Shown here one piece after another: positions 16,312-23,615 of a stretch of DNA of 64,000 nucleotides (position 1 is its first letter; every line of letters begins with the position of its first letter). A program made the translations under genes and the position numbers. The stretch covers positions 62,001 through 126,000 of the forward strand of contig CAWFUR010000011.1 in NCBI GenBank assembly GCA_963819115.1, read 5' to 3'. Under the pieces are notes generated by a model that saw only the letters and a list, made by a program, of their open reading frames with translations, did no database searches and was not told the origin of the DNA. The stretch comes from JACVRW01 sp963819115. GTDB taxonomy: Bacteria; Actinomycetota; Thermoleophilia; Solirubrobacterales; Thermoleophilaceae.

Positions 16312-16590
16312 ATGTCGCGCTCGTCCAAGAAGGGCCCGTTCATCGAGGAGCGGCTGCTGCGTCGCATCGAGGCCATGAACGCCGCCGGACAGCGGTCCAT
16401 GGTCAAGACCTGGTCGCGCACCTCCACGATCTTCCCCGAGCTCGTGGGCCACACCGTGGCCGTTCACGACGGCCGCAAGCACGTGCCCGTGTTCGTCTCC
16501 GAGTCGATGGTCGGCCACAAGCTCGGCGAGTTCGCGCCCACGCGCGTCTTCCGGGGCCACGCCGGCAGTGACAGGGTGCGAATGCGATGA
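16312..16590 (+). CDS. rpsS: 30S ribosomal protein S19
   Basis: 92 residues, standard for S19 in the 30S head next to S13. It starts MSRSSKKGPFIEERLL and contains the typical KTWSRTSTIFPELVGHTVAVHDG core and the HKLGEFAPTRVFRGH C-terminal signature. ATG follows the rplB stop by 3 nt. Its own stop codon overlaps the start of the extended rplV by four bases (ATGA), which matters because it fixes the rplV start at the long form. Confidence 0.97.
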   Translation: MSRSSKKGPFIEERLLRRIEAMNAAGQRSMVKTWSRTSTIFPELVGHTVAVHDGRKHVPVFVSESMVGHKLGEFAPTRVFRGHAGSDRVRMR

Positions 16591-17276
16591 CCCCCCGGGG
16601 GGAGACACCCGAGGGCGGCTGGGAGTCGCTGAAGGTCGCCGAGCTCCAGGAGGAGCTCGAGGGACGCGGCCTGCCCAAGAGCGGCAAGAAGGCCGAGCTG
16701 GTCGCGCGCCTCCAGGAGGACGACGCCTCGGGCGGCGCCCCTGAAGAGGCCGAGGCCGCGGCGCCCGAGGAGACTCCCGTCGCGGAGGCGGAGCCGGAGG
16801 CCGAGGAGGCCGCTGACGAGCCCGAGGCCGATGACGCCGAGGAGAAGCCCGCGCGCAAGCGCCGGCGCGGTGCCGCCGAGGTGGCCGCACCCACCACCAA
16901 GCCCGCCCGCCGGTCCGCCGAGGGGGAGATCGTGGTGATGGCGCGCGCGAGGTACGTGCGCAGCGCCCCGCGAAAGGCGCGCCTCGTCATGGACCACATT
17001 CGCGGCAAGCCGGTGGAGCAGGCACAGGCCTTCCTCCGCTTCGCTCCGCGCGCGGTGTCGGAAGACATCCTGAAGCTGCTGAACTCCGCCGTGGCCAACG
17101 CCGAGTCGGGCCACGAGCTCGGCGCCGACGAGCTGCGCATCCGCCGGGCCTTCGTGGACGAGGGCCCCACCATCAAGCGGTTCCGGCCGCGCGCAATGGG
17201 ACGGGCGACGCCCATCCACAAGCGCACGAGCCACATGACCATCGAACTTACGACGAGCGAAAGGAACGGGAGGTAG
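16587..17276 (+). CDS. rplV: 50S ribosomal protein L22 with N-terminal SAP-like and acidic extension
   Basis: 229 residues, about twice the usual ~110. The C-terminal part from ~113 is ordinary L22: ARARYVRSAPRKARLVMDHI, then the tunnel-loop region, ending in KRTSHMTIEL. The N-terminal extension has two parts. Residues ~13-45 (WESLKVAELQEELEGRGLPK and KKAELVARL) look like a SAP/Rho-N-type helix-extended-helix nucleic-acid-binding motif; ~46-110 are an acidic Ala/Glu/Pro linker ending in a basic RKRRRG patch. The long start is supported by the ATGA overlap with rpsS. An internal ATG at residue 118 could make a normal-sized L22, so two forms are possible. Confidence 0.93.
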   Translation: MTPRGETPEGGWESLKVAELQEELEGRGLPKSGKKAELVARLQEDDASGGAPEEAEAAAPEETPVAEAEPEAEEAADEPEADDAEEKPARKRRRGAAEVAAPTTKPARRSAEGEIVVMARARYVRSAPRKARLVMDHIRGKPVEQAQAFLRFAPRAVSEDILKLLNSAVANAESGHELGADELRIRRAFVDEGPTIKRFRPRAMGRATPIHKRTSHMTIELTTSERNGR

Positions 17277-17280
17277 CCCC

Positions 17281-18105
17281 GTGGGCCAGAAGATCCACCC
17301 CGAGTCCCTCCGGGTCGGCTACATCCACGACTGGAAGTCGACCTGGTTCAACGAGCGGGAGTTCTCGGACTATCTGCTCGAGGACATCCACATCCGCGAC
17401 CACATCACGAACAAGCTCGCGCACGCGGGCCTGTCGACCATCACGATCCGGAAGAACAAGACCGAGGTCGAGGTGAACATCCACACGGCCCGTCCCGGGA
17501 TCGTGATCGGCAAGTCCGGGTCCGAGGTGGACGCTCTGCGCAAGGAGCTCCACAAGATGACGGGCAAGGCCGTGAAGGTGAACATCCTCGAGATCAAGCG
17601 TCCCGAGCTGGATGCCAACCTCGTGGCCCAGTCCGTGGCCGAGCAGCTCCAGAACCGCGTCGCCTTCCGCCGCGCGATGAAGCGCGCGCTCACTTCCGCC
17701 ATGCGCTCCGGCGCCAAGGGCGTGAAGATCCAGGTGTCCGGCCGCCTCGGCGGCTCGGAGATGGCCCGCACCGAGGGCTACTCGGACGGTCGCGTGCCGC
17801 TCCACACCCTGCGTGCGGACATCGACTACGGCTTCTACGAGGCCCGCACCACCTTCGGCCGCATCGGCGTGAAGGTCTGGATCAACAAGGGCGAGATCAT
17901 GCCCAAGGGCTTCGCGCAGGACCTCACCGATCTCGAGGCACCCCAGACGGTGGGTGCCGGCGGCGGTCGCGGTGGCCGCGGCGGTCCCGGAGGCGGCGGT
18001 CGCGGCGGTCCCGGCGGCGGCGGTCGTGGCCCAGGCGGCGGCGGTCGTGGTCCCGGCGGTGGCGGGCGTGGCCCGGGCGGCGGTGGCCGCGGCGGGAGGA
18101 GCTGA
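17281..18105 (+). CDS. rpsC: 30S ribosomal protein S3 with Arg/Gly-rich C-terminal tail
   Basis: 274 residues. S3 lies at the mRNA entry of the 30S subunit and helps its helicase activity. GTG start with GGGAGG 7 nt upstream. The KH domain carries the GxxG loop in GIVIGKSGSEVDALRKEL, and the C-terminal S3 domain contains SGRLGGSEMARTEGYSDGRVPLHTLRADIDYG. The family fold ends near residue 224; the last ~50 residues are an unusual low-complexity tail made of repeated GPGGGGRG units, similar in look to RGG boxes of RNA-binding proteins. Sequence before the tail is fully normal. Confidence 0.96.
   Translation: MGQKIHPESLRVGYIHDWKSTWFNEREFSDYLLEDIHIRDHITNKLAHAGLSTITIRKNKTEVEVNIHTARPGIVIGKSGSEVDALRKELHKMTGKAVKVNILEIKRPELDANLVAQSVAEQLQNRVAFRRAMKRALTSAMRSGAKGVKIQVSGRLGGSEMARTEGYSDGRVPLHTLRADIDYGFYEARTTFGRIGVKVWINKGEIMPKGFAQDLTDLEAPQTVGAGGGRGGRGGPGGGGRGGPGGGGRGPGGGGRGPGGGGRGPGGGGRGGRS
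17953..18102 (+). repeat. In-gene Gly/Arg-coding repeat at the 3' end of rpsC
   Basis: About 150 bases of imperfect GGC/GGT-rich tandem units, each coding roughly GPGGGGRG, five or so times. Codon choices vary between units, so it is not a recent perfect duplication. Confidence 0.8.
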
Positions 18106-18108
18106 CCG

Positions 18109-18528
18109 ATGCTTCAGCCCAAGAGAGTCAAGTGGCGGAAGGAGCATCGCGGAAGGCGGCGCGGCTACGCCAAGGGCGGCACGCGCGTGGAGTTCGGCGA
18201 GTACGGGCTCAAGGCGCTGGATCGCGGCTGGGTCACCAACCGCCAGATCGAGGCCGCCCGAATCGCCATGACCCGCCGGATCAAGCGAGGCGGCAAGGTC
18301 TGGATCAACATCTTCCCGGACAAGCCCTTCACCCAGAAGCCGGCCGAGACCCGCATGGGCTCCGGCAAGGGCTCCCCCGAGGGCTGGGTGGCCGTGGTCA
18401 AGCCCGGCCGCGTGATGTTCGAGCTCTCCGGCGTGCCGGAGGATCTCGCTCGCGAGGCCATGCGCCTGGCCGGCCACAAGCTGCCCGTGCGGACGAAGTT
18501 CGTGATGCGCGAGGGGTCGGGCCAATGA
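18109..18528 (+). CDS. rplP: 50S ribosomal protein L16
   Basis: 139 residues, normal for L16, which sits near the A-site tRNA elbow and completes the large subunit. It begins MLQPKRVKWRKEHRGRRRGY and has KALDRGWVTNRQIEAARIAM and the RMGSGKGSPEGWVAVVKPGR loop that approaches the peptidyl-transferase centre. GGGAGG lies at suitable distance upstream. The stop overlaps the rpmC ATG by four bases. Confidence 0.97.
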   Translation: MLQPKRVKWRKEHRGRRRGYAKGGTRVEFGEYGLKALDRGWVTNRQIEAARIAMTRRIKRGGKVWINIFPDKPFTQKPAETRMGSGKGSPEGWVAVVKPGRVMFELSGVPEDLAREAMRLAGHKLPVRTKFVMREGSGQ

Positions 18529-18755
18529 CGAAGGCGGACGAGGTGCATAACCTGGAGGACCCGCAGCTGGTGGAGTTCGTGGACAACGCCCGCAAGGAGC
18601 TGTTCAACCTCCGCTTCCAGCACGCCACCGGGCAGCTGGAGAACACCGCCCGGCTGAAGCACACGAAGCGGAACCTGGCGCGCGGCCTGACGGTGGCCGG
18701 GCAGCGGGGCATCGACGTGGAGGTCGAGATTCGCAGGCAGGCCCAAAATGACTGA
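18525..18755 (+). CDS. rpmC: 50S ribosomal protein L29
   Basis: 76 residues from the ATG overlapping the rplP stop. L29 lies at the exit tunnel rim beside L23. The family core is clear: LEDPQLVEFVDNARKELFNL followed by RFQHATGQLENTARLKHTKR, a two-helix hairpin. The N-terminus has a few extra residues. The 3' end overlaps the start of rpsQ by eight bases, an unusually deep overlap that supports the long rpsQ reading frame. Confidence 0.95.
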   Translation: MTKADEVHNLEDPQLVEFVDNARKELFNLRFQHATGQLENTARLKHTKRNLARGLTVAGQRGIDVEVEIRRQAQND

Positions 18756-19386
18756 GAACGAAGAGAACGTGAACGAGGAAGAGACGCCCGAGACGCCCGC
18801 CGAGGAAGCCCCCGCCGAGGAGCCGGTGGCCGAAGAGCCCGTGGCCGACGAGCCGGTGGCCGAGGAGGCACCCGCCGAGACGGCGGCCGCGCCCGCGGAG
18901 GAGGCCGCACCGGCCGAGCCCGAGGAGCAGCTCGGCCCCAAGGAGCGCCGTCGGCGCTCGCGCTCGGTCCATTCCGGCGAGGCCGGCCCCACGCGGACGC
19001 TCGAGGAGCGGATCGCCGCGCGCGCCGAGGCCCGCACCAAGAAGGCGCGCAGCCGCCGGGCCTACCGCCAGAAGGTCAAGCAGCGCCGTGAGCCCTCCGC
19101 ACCGGTGGCCGCGACGGCCCCGGACGAGCCGAAGACGGCCGCCCGGGAGAAGACGCGCCAGGGCGTCGTGGTCTCCGACCGCGCGACGAAGACCATCACG
19201 GTCCGCGTGGACACCGCGCGCCAGCACAAGCGCTACGGGAAGATCGTCCGCACCTCATCCACGCTGCACGCGCACGACGAGCAGGGCGACGCCCACGTGG
19301 GCGACACCGTTCGCGTGATCGAGAGCCGGCCGCTGAGCCGCACCAAGCGCTGGCGCCTCGTAGAGGTACTGGAGCGCGCTCGGTGA
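18748..19386 (+). CDS. rpsQ: 30S ribosomal protein S17 with a ~130-residue N-terminal extension
   Basis: 212 residues, whereas S17 is normally ~85. The S17 OB-fold occupies ~133-212 (KTRQGVVVSDRATKTITVRV, HAHDEQGDAHVGDTVRVIES, PLSRTKRWRLVEVLE). Residues 1-62 are an acidic low-complexity stretch of Glu/Ala/Pro/Val with repeated EEPVAxE units; 63-120 switch to a strongly basic Arg/Lys-rich helix-like region (KERRRRSRS, EARTKKARSRRAYRQKVKQR). The start is supported by the overlap with rpmC. The extension is polar with no signal peptide or membrane helix, and could fold onto rRNA or bind another factor. Its role is unknown. Confidence 0.93.
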   Translation: MTENEENVNEEETPETPAEEAPAEEPVAEEPVADEPVAEEAPAETAAAPAEEAAPAEPEEQLGPKERRRRSRSVHSGEAGPTRTLEERIAARAEARTKKARSRRAYRQKVKQRREPSAPVAATAPDEPKTAAREKTRQGVVVSDRATKTITVRVDTARQHKRYGKIVRTSSTLHAHDEQGDAHVGDTVRVIESRPLSRTKRWRLVEVLERAR

Positions 19387-19751
19387 TCCAGCAGGAGTCG
19401 CGGCTGAAGGTGGCCGACAACACCGGCGCCCGAGAGGTGCTGTGCATCCGCGTCAGCGGAGGCTCGCGACGCCGCTATGCCAGCGTCGGCGACGTGATCG
19501 TGTGCACGGTCAAGGCCGCCATCCCGCACGGCGCGGTGAAGAAGGGCGAGGTCGTGCGGGCCGTGGTGGTGCGCACGAAGAAGGAGTTCGGCCGCGACGA
19601 CGGCACCTACATCTCCTTCGACGAGAACGCCGCCGTGCTGCTCGACGCGCAGAACAACCCGCGCGGGACGCGCATCTTCGGGCCGGTGGCCCGCGAGCTG
19701 CGCGACCGCAACTTCATGCGCATCGTCTCCCTCGCCCCGGAGGTCCTCTGA
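19383..19751 (+). CDS. rplN: 50S ribosomal protein L14
   Basis: 122 residues from a GTG overlapping the rpsQ stop (GTGA). L14 forms part of the intersubunit bridge region and in many bacteria is the docking site of the silencing factor RsfS. It starts MIQQESRLKVADNTGAREVLC and contains GDVIVCTVKAAIPHG, VRAVVVRTKKEFGRDDGTYI and FGPVARELRDRNFMRIVSLA, all standard. Overlaps the rplX ATG by one base. Confidence 0.97.
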   Translation: MIQQESRLKVADNTGAREVLCIRVSGGSRRRYASVGDVIVCTVKAAIPHGAVKKGEVVRAVVVRTKKEFGRDDGTYISFDENAAVLLDAQNNPRGTRIFGPVARELRDRNFMRIVSLAPEVL

Positions 19752-20083
19752 TGGCGGCGCGGATCCGCAAGGACGACAACGTGAAGGTGATCTCGGGCAA
19801 GGACCGCGGCAAGACCGGGCGCGTCCTGCGCGTGGAGCCCAGGCGCGACCGCCTCTACGTGGAGGGCCTGAACATCGTGAAGCGCCACAGCAAGCCGCGC
19901 ACGCTGCGCGACACCCAGCGCGCCCAGGAGGTGGGCGGCATCATCGAGTTCGAGGGCCCGATCCACATCTCGAACGTGATGCTGCTGGACCCGGATTCGA
20001 ACCGTCCGACACGCGTGGGCGTGACCCGCGAGGACGGGCGCCGGATGCGGGTGGCCAAGCGGTCCGGGAAGGAGATCGACTGA
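19751..20083 (+). CDS. rplX: 50S ribosomal protein L24
   Basis: 110 residues from the ATG overlapping the rplN stop. L24 initiates 50S assembly near the tunnel exit. The N-terminal KOW motif is clear as KDDNVKVISGKDRGKTGRVL, followed by VEGLNIVKRHSKPR and the IIEFEGPIHISNVMLLDP block typical of L24. The C-terminal region is short and basic. The stop overlaps the rplE start by one base. Confidence 0.97.
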   Translation: MAARIRKDDNVKVISGKDRGKTGRVLRVEPRRDRLYVEGLNIVKRHSKPRTLRDTQRAQEVGGIIEFEGPIHISNVMLLDPDSNRPTRVGVTREDGRRMRVAKRSGKEID

Positions 20084-20832
20084 TGGAGGCCACCGCCGCC
20101 GTGCCGCCCCGCATGAAGGAGCGGTACGAGAAGGAGATCCGGCCCGCGCTCAAGGACCGGTTCGAGCTCAGCTCGATCATGGAGTCGCCCCGGATCACGA
20201 AGATCACGCTGAACATGGGCGTGGGCGACGCGAAGCAGGACTCGAACGTCCTCGACGCCGCCATCGAGCAGATGGCCACGATCGCGGGCCAGAAGCCGAA
20301 CGTGCGCCGCGCCCGCAAGTCGATCGCGAACTTCAAGCTGCGCGACGGCATGCCGGTCGGCGTGAGCGTCACGCTCCGCCGCGCCCACATGTGGGAGTTC
20401 CTCGACCGGCTGGTGTCGGTCGCGATCCCGCGGATCCGCGACTTCCGCGGGCTCAACGCCCGTTCCTTCGACGGACGCGGCAATTACTCCATGGGCATCC
20501 GCGAGCAGATCATCTTCCCGGAGATCGACTACGACGCCATCGATCAGGTGCGAGGCCTGGACGTGACCATCACCACCACGGCGTCCACGGACGAGCAGGC
20601 CTACCATCTGTTGCGCGAGCTGGGAATGCCCTTCGCTCCGGAGGGAGCGCCCGGCTCGGTGGCCGAGGAGCCGGACGAGGCCGCCGAGGAGCAGCGCAAG
20701 GAGGCCGCTCGCGAGCGCGCCGAGGCCGAGCAGGCCGCGCTGGAGCAGCTGAAAGAGGAGAACCCGGAGGCCTACGAGAAGCCGGCCGAGCCCGCCGAGG
20801 GCGACGACGAGCAGCAGAGCGAAGAGGAGTAG
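20083..20832 (+). CDS. rplE: 50S ribosomal protein L5 with acidic C-terminal extension
   Basis: 249 residues against ~180-187 for typical L5, a 5S rRNA-binding protein of the central protuberance that contacts S13 and P-site tRNA. Family blocks include RFELSSIMESPRITKITLNM, QKPNVRRARKSIANFKLRDG, GRGNYSMGIREQIIFPEIDY and the final LLRELGMPF. The last ~60 residues, after GMPFAPEG, are an added highly charged segment of Glu/Ala/Arg with predicted helix or coiled-coil character (EEQRKEAARERAEAEQAALE), ending in a very acidic tail. The rpsZ ATG follows the stop directly. Confidence 0.95.
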   Translation: MEATAAVPPRMKERYEKEIRPALKDRFELSSIMESPRITKITLNMGVGDAKQDSNVLDAAIEQMATIAGQKPNVRRARKSIANFKLRDGMPVGVSVTLRRAHMWEFLDRLVSVAIPRIRDFRGLNARSFDGRGNYSMGIREQIIFPEIDYDAIDQVRGLDVTITTTASTDEQAYHLLRELGMPFAPEGAPGSVAEEPDEAAEEQRKEAARERAEAEQAALEQLKEENPEAYEKPAEPAEGDDEQQSEEE

Positions 20833-21018
20833 ATGGCCAAGACGTCACAGGTCGTGCGCCAGAAGCGCGGATCGAAGTACCAGACGAGGAACTACAACCG
20901 CTGCAAGCGGTGCGGTCGCCCGCGCGCCTACCTGCGCAAGTTCGGGCTCTGCCGCATCTGCCTGCGCGAGATCGCGCACGAGGGAATGATCCCCGGCCTC
21001 ACGAAGTCGAGCTGGTAG
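20833..21018 (+). CDS. rpsZ: 30S ribosomal protein S14, zinc-binding type Z
   Basis: 61 residues, the short zinc-ribbon form of S14. Four cysteines C24, C27, C40 and C43 appear in CKRCGRPRAYLRKFGLCRIC, which bind zinc in this type. The C-terminal LREIAHEGMIPGLTKSSW is characteristic. It sits between rplE and rpsH without any intergenic gap on either side. A zinc-free paralogue, common in actinobacteria as a zinc-starvation substitute, is not in this window. Confidence 0.97.
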   Translation: MAKTSQVVRQKRGSKYQTRNYNRCKRCGRPRAYLRKFGLCRICLREIAHEGMIPGLTKSSW

Positions 21019-21417
21019 ATGTCGCAGACCGACCCGGTAGCCGACTTCCTGACCCGCATCCGCAACGGCCTGCATGCGGACCACGACGACGTGGAGATGC
21101 CCGCATCGAGCTTCAAGGCCGAGCTGGCGCGCATCCTGCGCGAGCAGGGATACATCGAGGACTTCGAGGTCGAGCCGGCCCGGGTGGGCCGCACGCTGCG
21201 CGTGCGCCTGAAGTACACGGAGGACCGCAAGCCGGTGATCCTGGGCATCCAGCGAGTCTCCAAGCCGGGACGCCGCCGCTACGTGGACGCCCGCTCGGTC
21301 CCCAAGGTCCAGGGCGGCATGGGCACCACCATCATCTCCACCTCCCGCGGCGTGATGACCGGGCACGACGCCCGGCGCGCGGGCGTGGGCGGCGAGCTCG
21401 TGGCGAAGGTTTGGTGA
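21019..21417 (+). CDS. rpsH: 30S ribosomal protein S8
   Basis: 132 residues, normal length. S8 binds 16S helix 21 and in enterobacteria also represses the spc operon by binding the rplE mRNA; I see no obvious mimic site here. Conserved blocks are DPVADFLTRIRNGLHADHDDV at the N-terminus, VILGIQRVSKPGRRRYV, and the C-terminal GMGTTIISTSRGVMTGHDAR signature. The ATG immediately follows the rpsZ stop. Confidence 0.97.
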   Translation: MSQTDPVADFLTRIRNGLHADHDDVEMPASSFKAELARILREQGYIEDFEVEPARVGRTLRVRLKYTEDRKPVILGIQRVSKPGRRRYVDARSVPKVQGGMGTTIISTSRGVMTGHDARRAGVGGELVAKVW

Positions 21418-21427
21418 GCGAGGCCGG

Positions 21428-21961
21428 ATGAGTCGTATCGGCAAGCAGCCCATCCCCGTGCCCTCCGGCGTGGAGGTGACGATCGAGCCCGAGCTCGTGC
21501 GCGTGAAGGGGCCGAAGGGCGAGCTCCAGGAGCGCGTGAGCCCGGCGATGATCGTCAAGCAGGAGGACGGCGAGATCGTGGTCGCGCGTCCCACCGACCG
21601 CGGCGAGCATCGTGCCCTGCATGGCCTCACCCGCAGCCTGATCGCCAACATGGTGGAGGGCGTCACCGGCGGCTTCGAGAAGCGCCTCGAGATTCAGGGC
21701 GTGGGCTACCGGGCGCAGCTCCAGGGGCGCAAGCTCGTGCTGGCCCTCGGCTATTCCCACCCGGTCGAGGTGGACGCGCCCGAGGGCATCGAGTTCGAGG
21801 TCCCGCTGCCCACCCGCATCGTGGTCAGGGGCATCTCCAAGCAGCAGGTCGGCGAGGTGGCCGCCATCATCCGCAAGCAGCGCAAGCCGGAGCCCTACAA
21901 GGGCAAGGGCGTGCGCTACGAGGGCGAGCGCGTGACCCGGAAGGTCGGTAAGCGGGCATGA
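21428..21961 (+). CDS. rplF: 50S ribosomal protein L6
   Basis: 177 residues, standard L6 with two duplicated RNA-binding domains near the factor-binding site. Starts MSRIGKQPIPVPSGVEVTI; the second domain has RLEIQGVGYRAQLQGRKLVL and the C-terminus carries the PEPYKGKGVRYEGERVTRK family signature. A GCGAGG-like ribosome site lies in the 10-nt gap after rpsH. Its stop overlaps the rplR ATG by four bases. Confidence 0.97.
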   Translation: MSRIGKQPIPVPSGVEVTIEPELVRVKGPKGELQERVSPAMIVKQEDGEIVVARPTDRGEHRALHGLTRSLIANMVEGVTGGFEKRLEIQGVGYRAQLQGRKLVLALGYSHPVEVDAPEGIEFEVPLPTRIVVRGISKQQVGEVAAIIRKQRKPEPYKGKGVRYEGERVTRKVGKRA

Positions 21962-22311
21962 GCGCGCCCACCAAGCCGAACTCACGCCTGCGCCGGCGGC
22001 GACGCGTACGGGCGAAGGTGGCCGGTACCGCCGAGCGGCCGCGGCTGGCGGTGTTCCGCTCGAACCGGGGCATCCAGGCGCAGCTCATCGACGACGTGAA
22101 CGGCCACACCCTCGCCGCGGTGGCGTGGATCGAGGCCGAGCTCAAGGAGATGGGGCGTACCGACCAGGCGCGGCGGGCCGGAGAGCTCATCGCAGAGCGG
22201 GCAAAGGCCGCCGGAGTGGAGACCTGCGTCTTCGATCGCGGCGGCTACCAGTACCACGGACGGGTCAGGGCTCTGGCCGAGGGCGCCCGCGAGGGCGGCC
22301 TTCGGTTCTAG
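21958..22311 (+). CDS. rplR: 50S ribosomal protein L18
   Basis: 117 residues. L18 binds 5S rRNA together with L5 and L25. The basic N-terminus RLRRRRRVRAKVAGTAERPR precedes the LAVFRSNRGIQAQLIDDVNG core and GHTLAAVAW, and the C-terminus VFDRGGYQYHGRVRALAEGA is the conserved 5S-binding end. Starts at an ATG overlapping the rplF stop. A 26-nt gap, longer than elsewhere in the operon, separates it from rpsE. Confidence 0.97.
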   Translation: MSAPTKPNSRLRRRRRVRAKVAGTAERPRLAVFRSNRGIQAQLIDDVNGHTLAAVAWIEAELKEMGRTDQARRAGELIAERAKAAGVETCVFDRGGYQYHGRVRALAEGAREGGLRF

Positions 22312-22337
22312 CCGAGATCGCTACGGTGAGCAGATAG

Positions 22338-22934
22338 ATGGCTTCGAGAGACAGGACCAGAGACCGCGCCGGTTCGGACATGCAGGAGCGCGTGGTGGAG
22401 ATCAACCGCGTGGCCAAGGTGGTCAAGGGCGGTAGGCGCTTCTCCTTCACCGCGCTCGTGGTGGTCGGCGACGAGAAGTCGCAGGTCGGCGTGGGCTACG
22501 GCAAGGCCAACGAGGTACCGGTGGCGATCCAGAAGGGCGTCGAGCGCGCCCGCAAGTCGCTCTTCAAGGTGCCGATGCACGGATCGACCATCACCCACGA
22601 GGTCACCGGCGTCCACTCCGCTTCGCGCGTCCTCCTGAAGCCGGCCTCGCCCGGAACCGGCGTGATCGCCGGCGGCGGCGTGCGCGCGGTGCTCGAGCTG
22701 GCCGGCATCCACGACGTGCTCTCCAAGTCGCTCGGCAGCCAGAACCCGATCAACCTCGTCAAGGCCACCGTGGTTGCGCTGGAGTCGCTGCGCAGCCCGG
22801 ACAAGGTGGCGGAGCTTCGCGGCCTCACGGTGCGCGAGGTGCTGGGCATCGATCCCGTCGGTGGGAAGCCCGCCGCGGCCGAGGCCCCCGTCGAGGCCGA
22901 GGCCGAGGCGCCGGCCGAGGAGGTGGGCGCCTGA
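22338..22934 (+). CDS. rpsE: 30S ribosomal protein S5 with acidic C-terminal tail
   Basis: 198 residues, about 25 more than usual. S5 lies at the mRNA entry and affects decoding fidelity. The double-stranded-RNA-binding-like N-domain carries MQERVVEINRVAKVVKGGRR, then VVVGDEKSQVGVGYGKANEV, and the C-domain has GVIAGGGVRAVLELAGIHDV with the helix that ends NPINLVKATVVALESL. The final ~20 residues are Ala/Glu-rich (VEAEAEAPAEEVGA), matching in style the acidic extensions on L22, S17 and L5. The stop overlaps the rpmD ATG. Confidence 0.96.
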   Translation: MASRDRTRDRAGSDMQERVVEINRVAKVVKGGRRFSFTALVVVGDEKSQVGVGYGKANEVPVAIQKGVERARKSLFKVPMHGSTITHEVTGVHSASRVLLKPASPGTGVIAGGGVRAVLELAGIHDVLSKSLGSQNPINLVKATVVALESLRSPDKVAELRGLTVREVLGIDPVGGKPAAAEAPVEAEAEAPAEEVGA

Positions 22935-23116
22935 TGGCGTCCACGCTCCAGATCCGCCAGGTCAAGTCGGCCAACGGCGCCAGCCGCAAGCAGCACGAGT
23001 CGCTCAAGACGCTCGGACTCGGCCGCATCGGCAAGGCCACGGAGCGCCCCGACGATCCGATCGTCCGCGGGCTCGTGGCCAAGGTGGCCCACCTGGTGGT
23101 GGTCGACGATGGCTGA
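22934..23116 (+). CDS. rpmD: 50S ribosomal protein L30
   Basis: 60 residues, the short bacterial L30. The signature LQIRQVKSANGASRKQHESL followed by KTLGLGRIGKATERPDDPIV and GLVAKVAHLVVV fits the family from end to end. ATG overlaps the rpsE stop by one base, and its 3' end overlaps the rplO start by eight bases. Confidence 0.95.
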   Translation: MASTLQIRQVKSANGASRKQHESLKTLGLGRIGKATERPDDPIVRGLVAKVAHLVVVDDG

Positions 23117-23609
23117 GGGCCAGCAAAACGAGCGCATCGGGCTCCACAACCTGAAGCCGGCCCCCGGCTCGCGCCACCCCCGCAAGCGGGTCGGCCGCGG
23201 CGAGGGCTCGGGCTCGGGGAAGACCTCCGGTCGCGGCCACAAGGGCGCCGGACAGCGCGCCGGCGCGAAGAAGAAGGTGGGCTTCGAGGGCGGCCAGACG
23301 CCGATCCACATGCGGATGCGCAAGCTGCGCGGCCCGCACATGAAGAAGTCGATGCCCTTCGAGAAGTTCCGCACCAGGACCCAGCCGGTGAACCTCGTGG
23401 ACCTCGAGGCCCGCTTCGACGCCGGCGCCGAGGTCACCCCCGACTCGCTGCGGGCCGCGGGCCTCGCCACGCGCAGGGGCGTGCCGGTGAAGGTGCTGGG
23501 ACAGGGCGACCTGTCGAAGTCGTTCACCGTCCACGCCCACGGCTTCTCCGCCTCCGCGCGCGAGAAGATCGAGGCGTCGGGCGGCACGTGCGTGCCGATC
23601 GAGGAGTAA
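23109..23609 (+). CDS. rplO: 50S ribosomal protein L15
   Basis: 166 residues. L15 is a late-assembly 50S protein with a long unstructured Gly/Arg-rich N-terminus, here HNLKPAPGSRHPRKRVGRGE and GKTSGRGHKGAGQRAGAKKK, followed by FEGGQTPIHMRMRKLRG and the globular C-domain (VKVLGQGDLSKSFTVHAHGF). The ATG overlaps rpmD. secY starts 6 nt after the stop, the usual end-of-spc arrangement. Confidence 0.97.
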   Translation: MAEGQQNERIGLHNLKPAPGSRHPRKRVGRGEGSGSGKTSGRGHKGAGQRAGAKKKVGFEGGQTPIHMRMRKLRGPHMKKSMPFEKFRTRTQPVNLVDLEARFDAGAEVTPDSLRAAGLATRRGVPVKVLGQGDLSKSFTVHAHGFSASAREKIEASGGTCVPIEE

Positions 23610-23615
23610 CCCCCG

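Noticed and set aside
17953..18102. Repeated GGC/GGT-rich units that might suggest a CRISPR or minisatellite array
   Set aside because: The units are in frame within rpsC and encode the Gly/Arg tail; there are no unique spacers.
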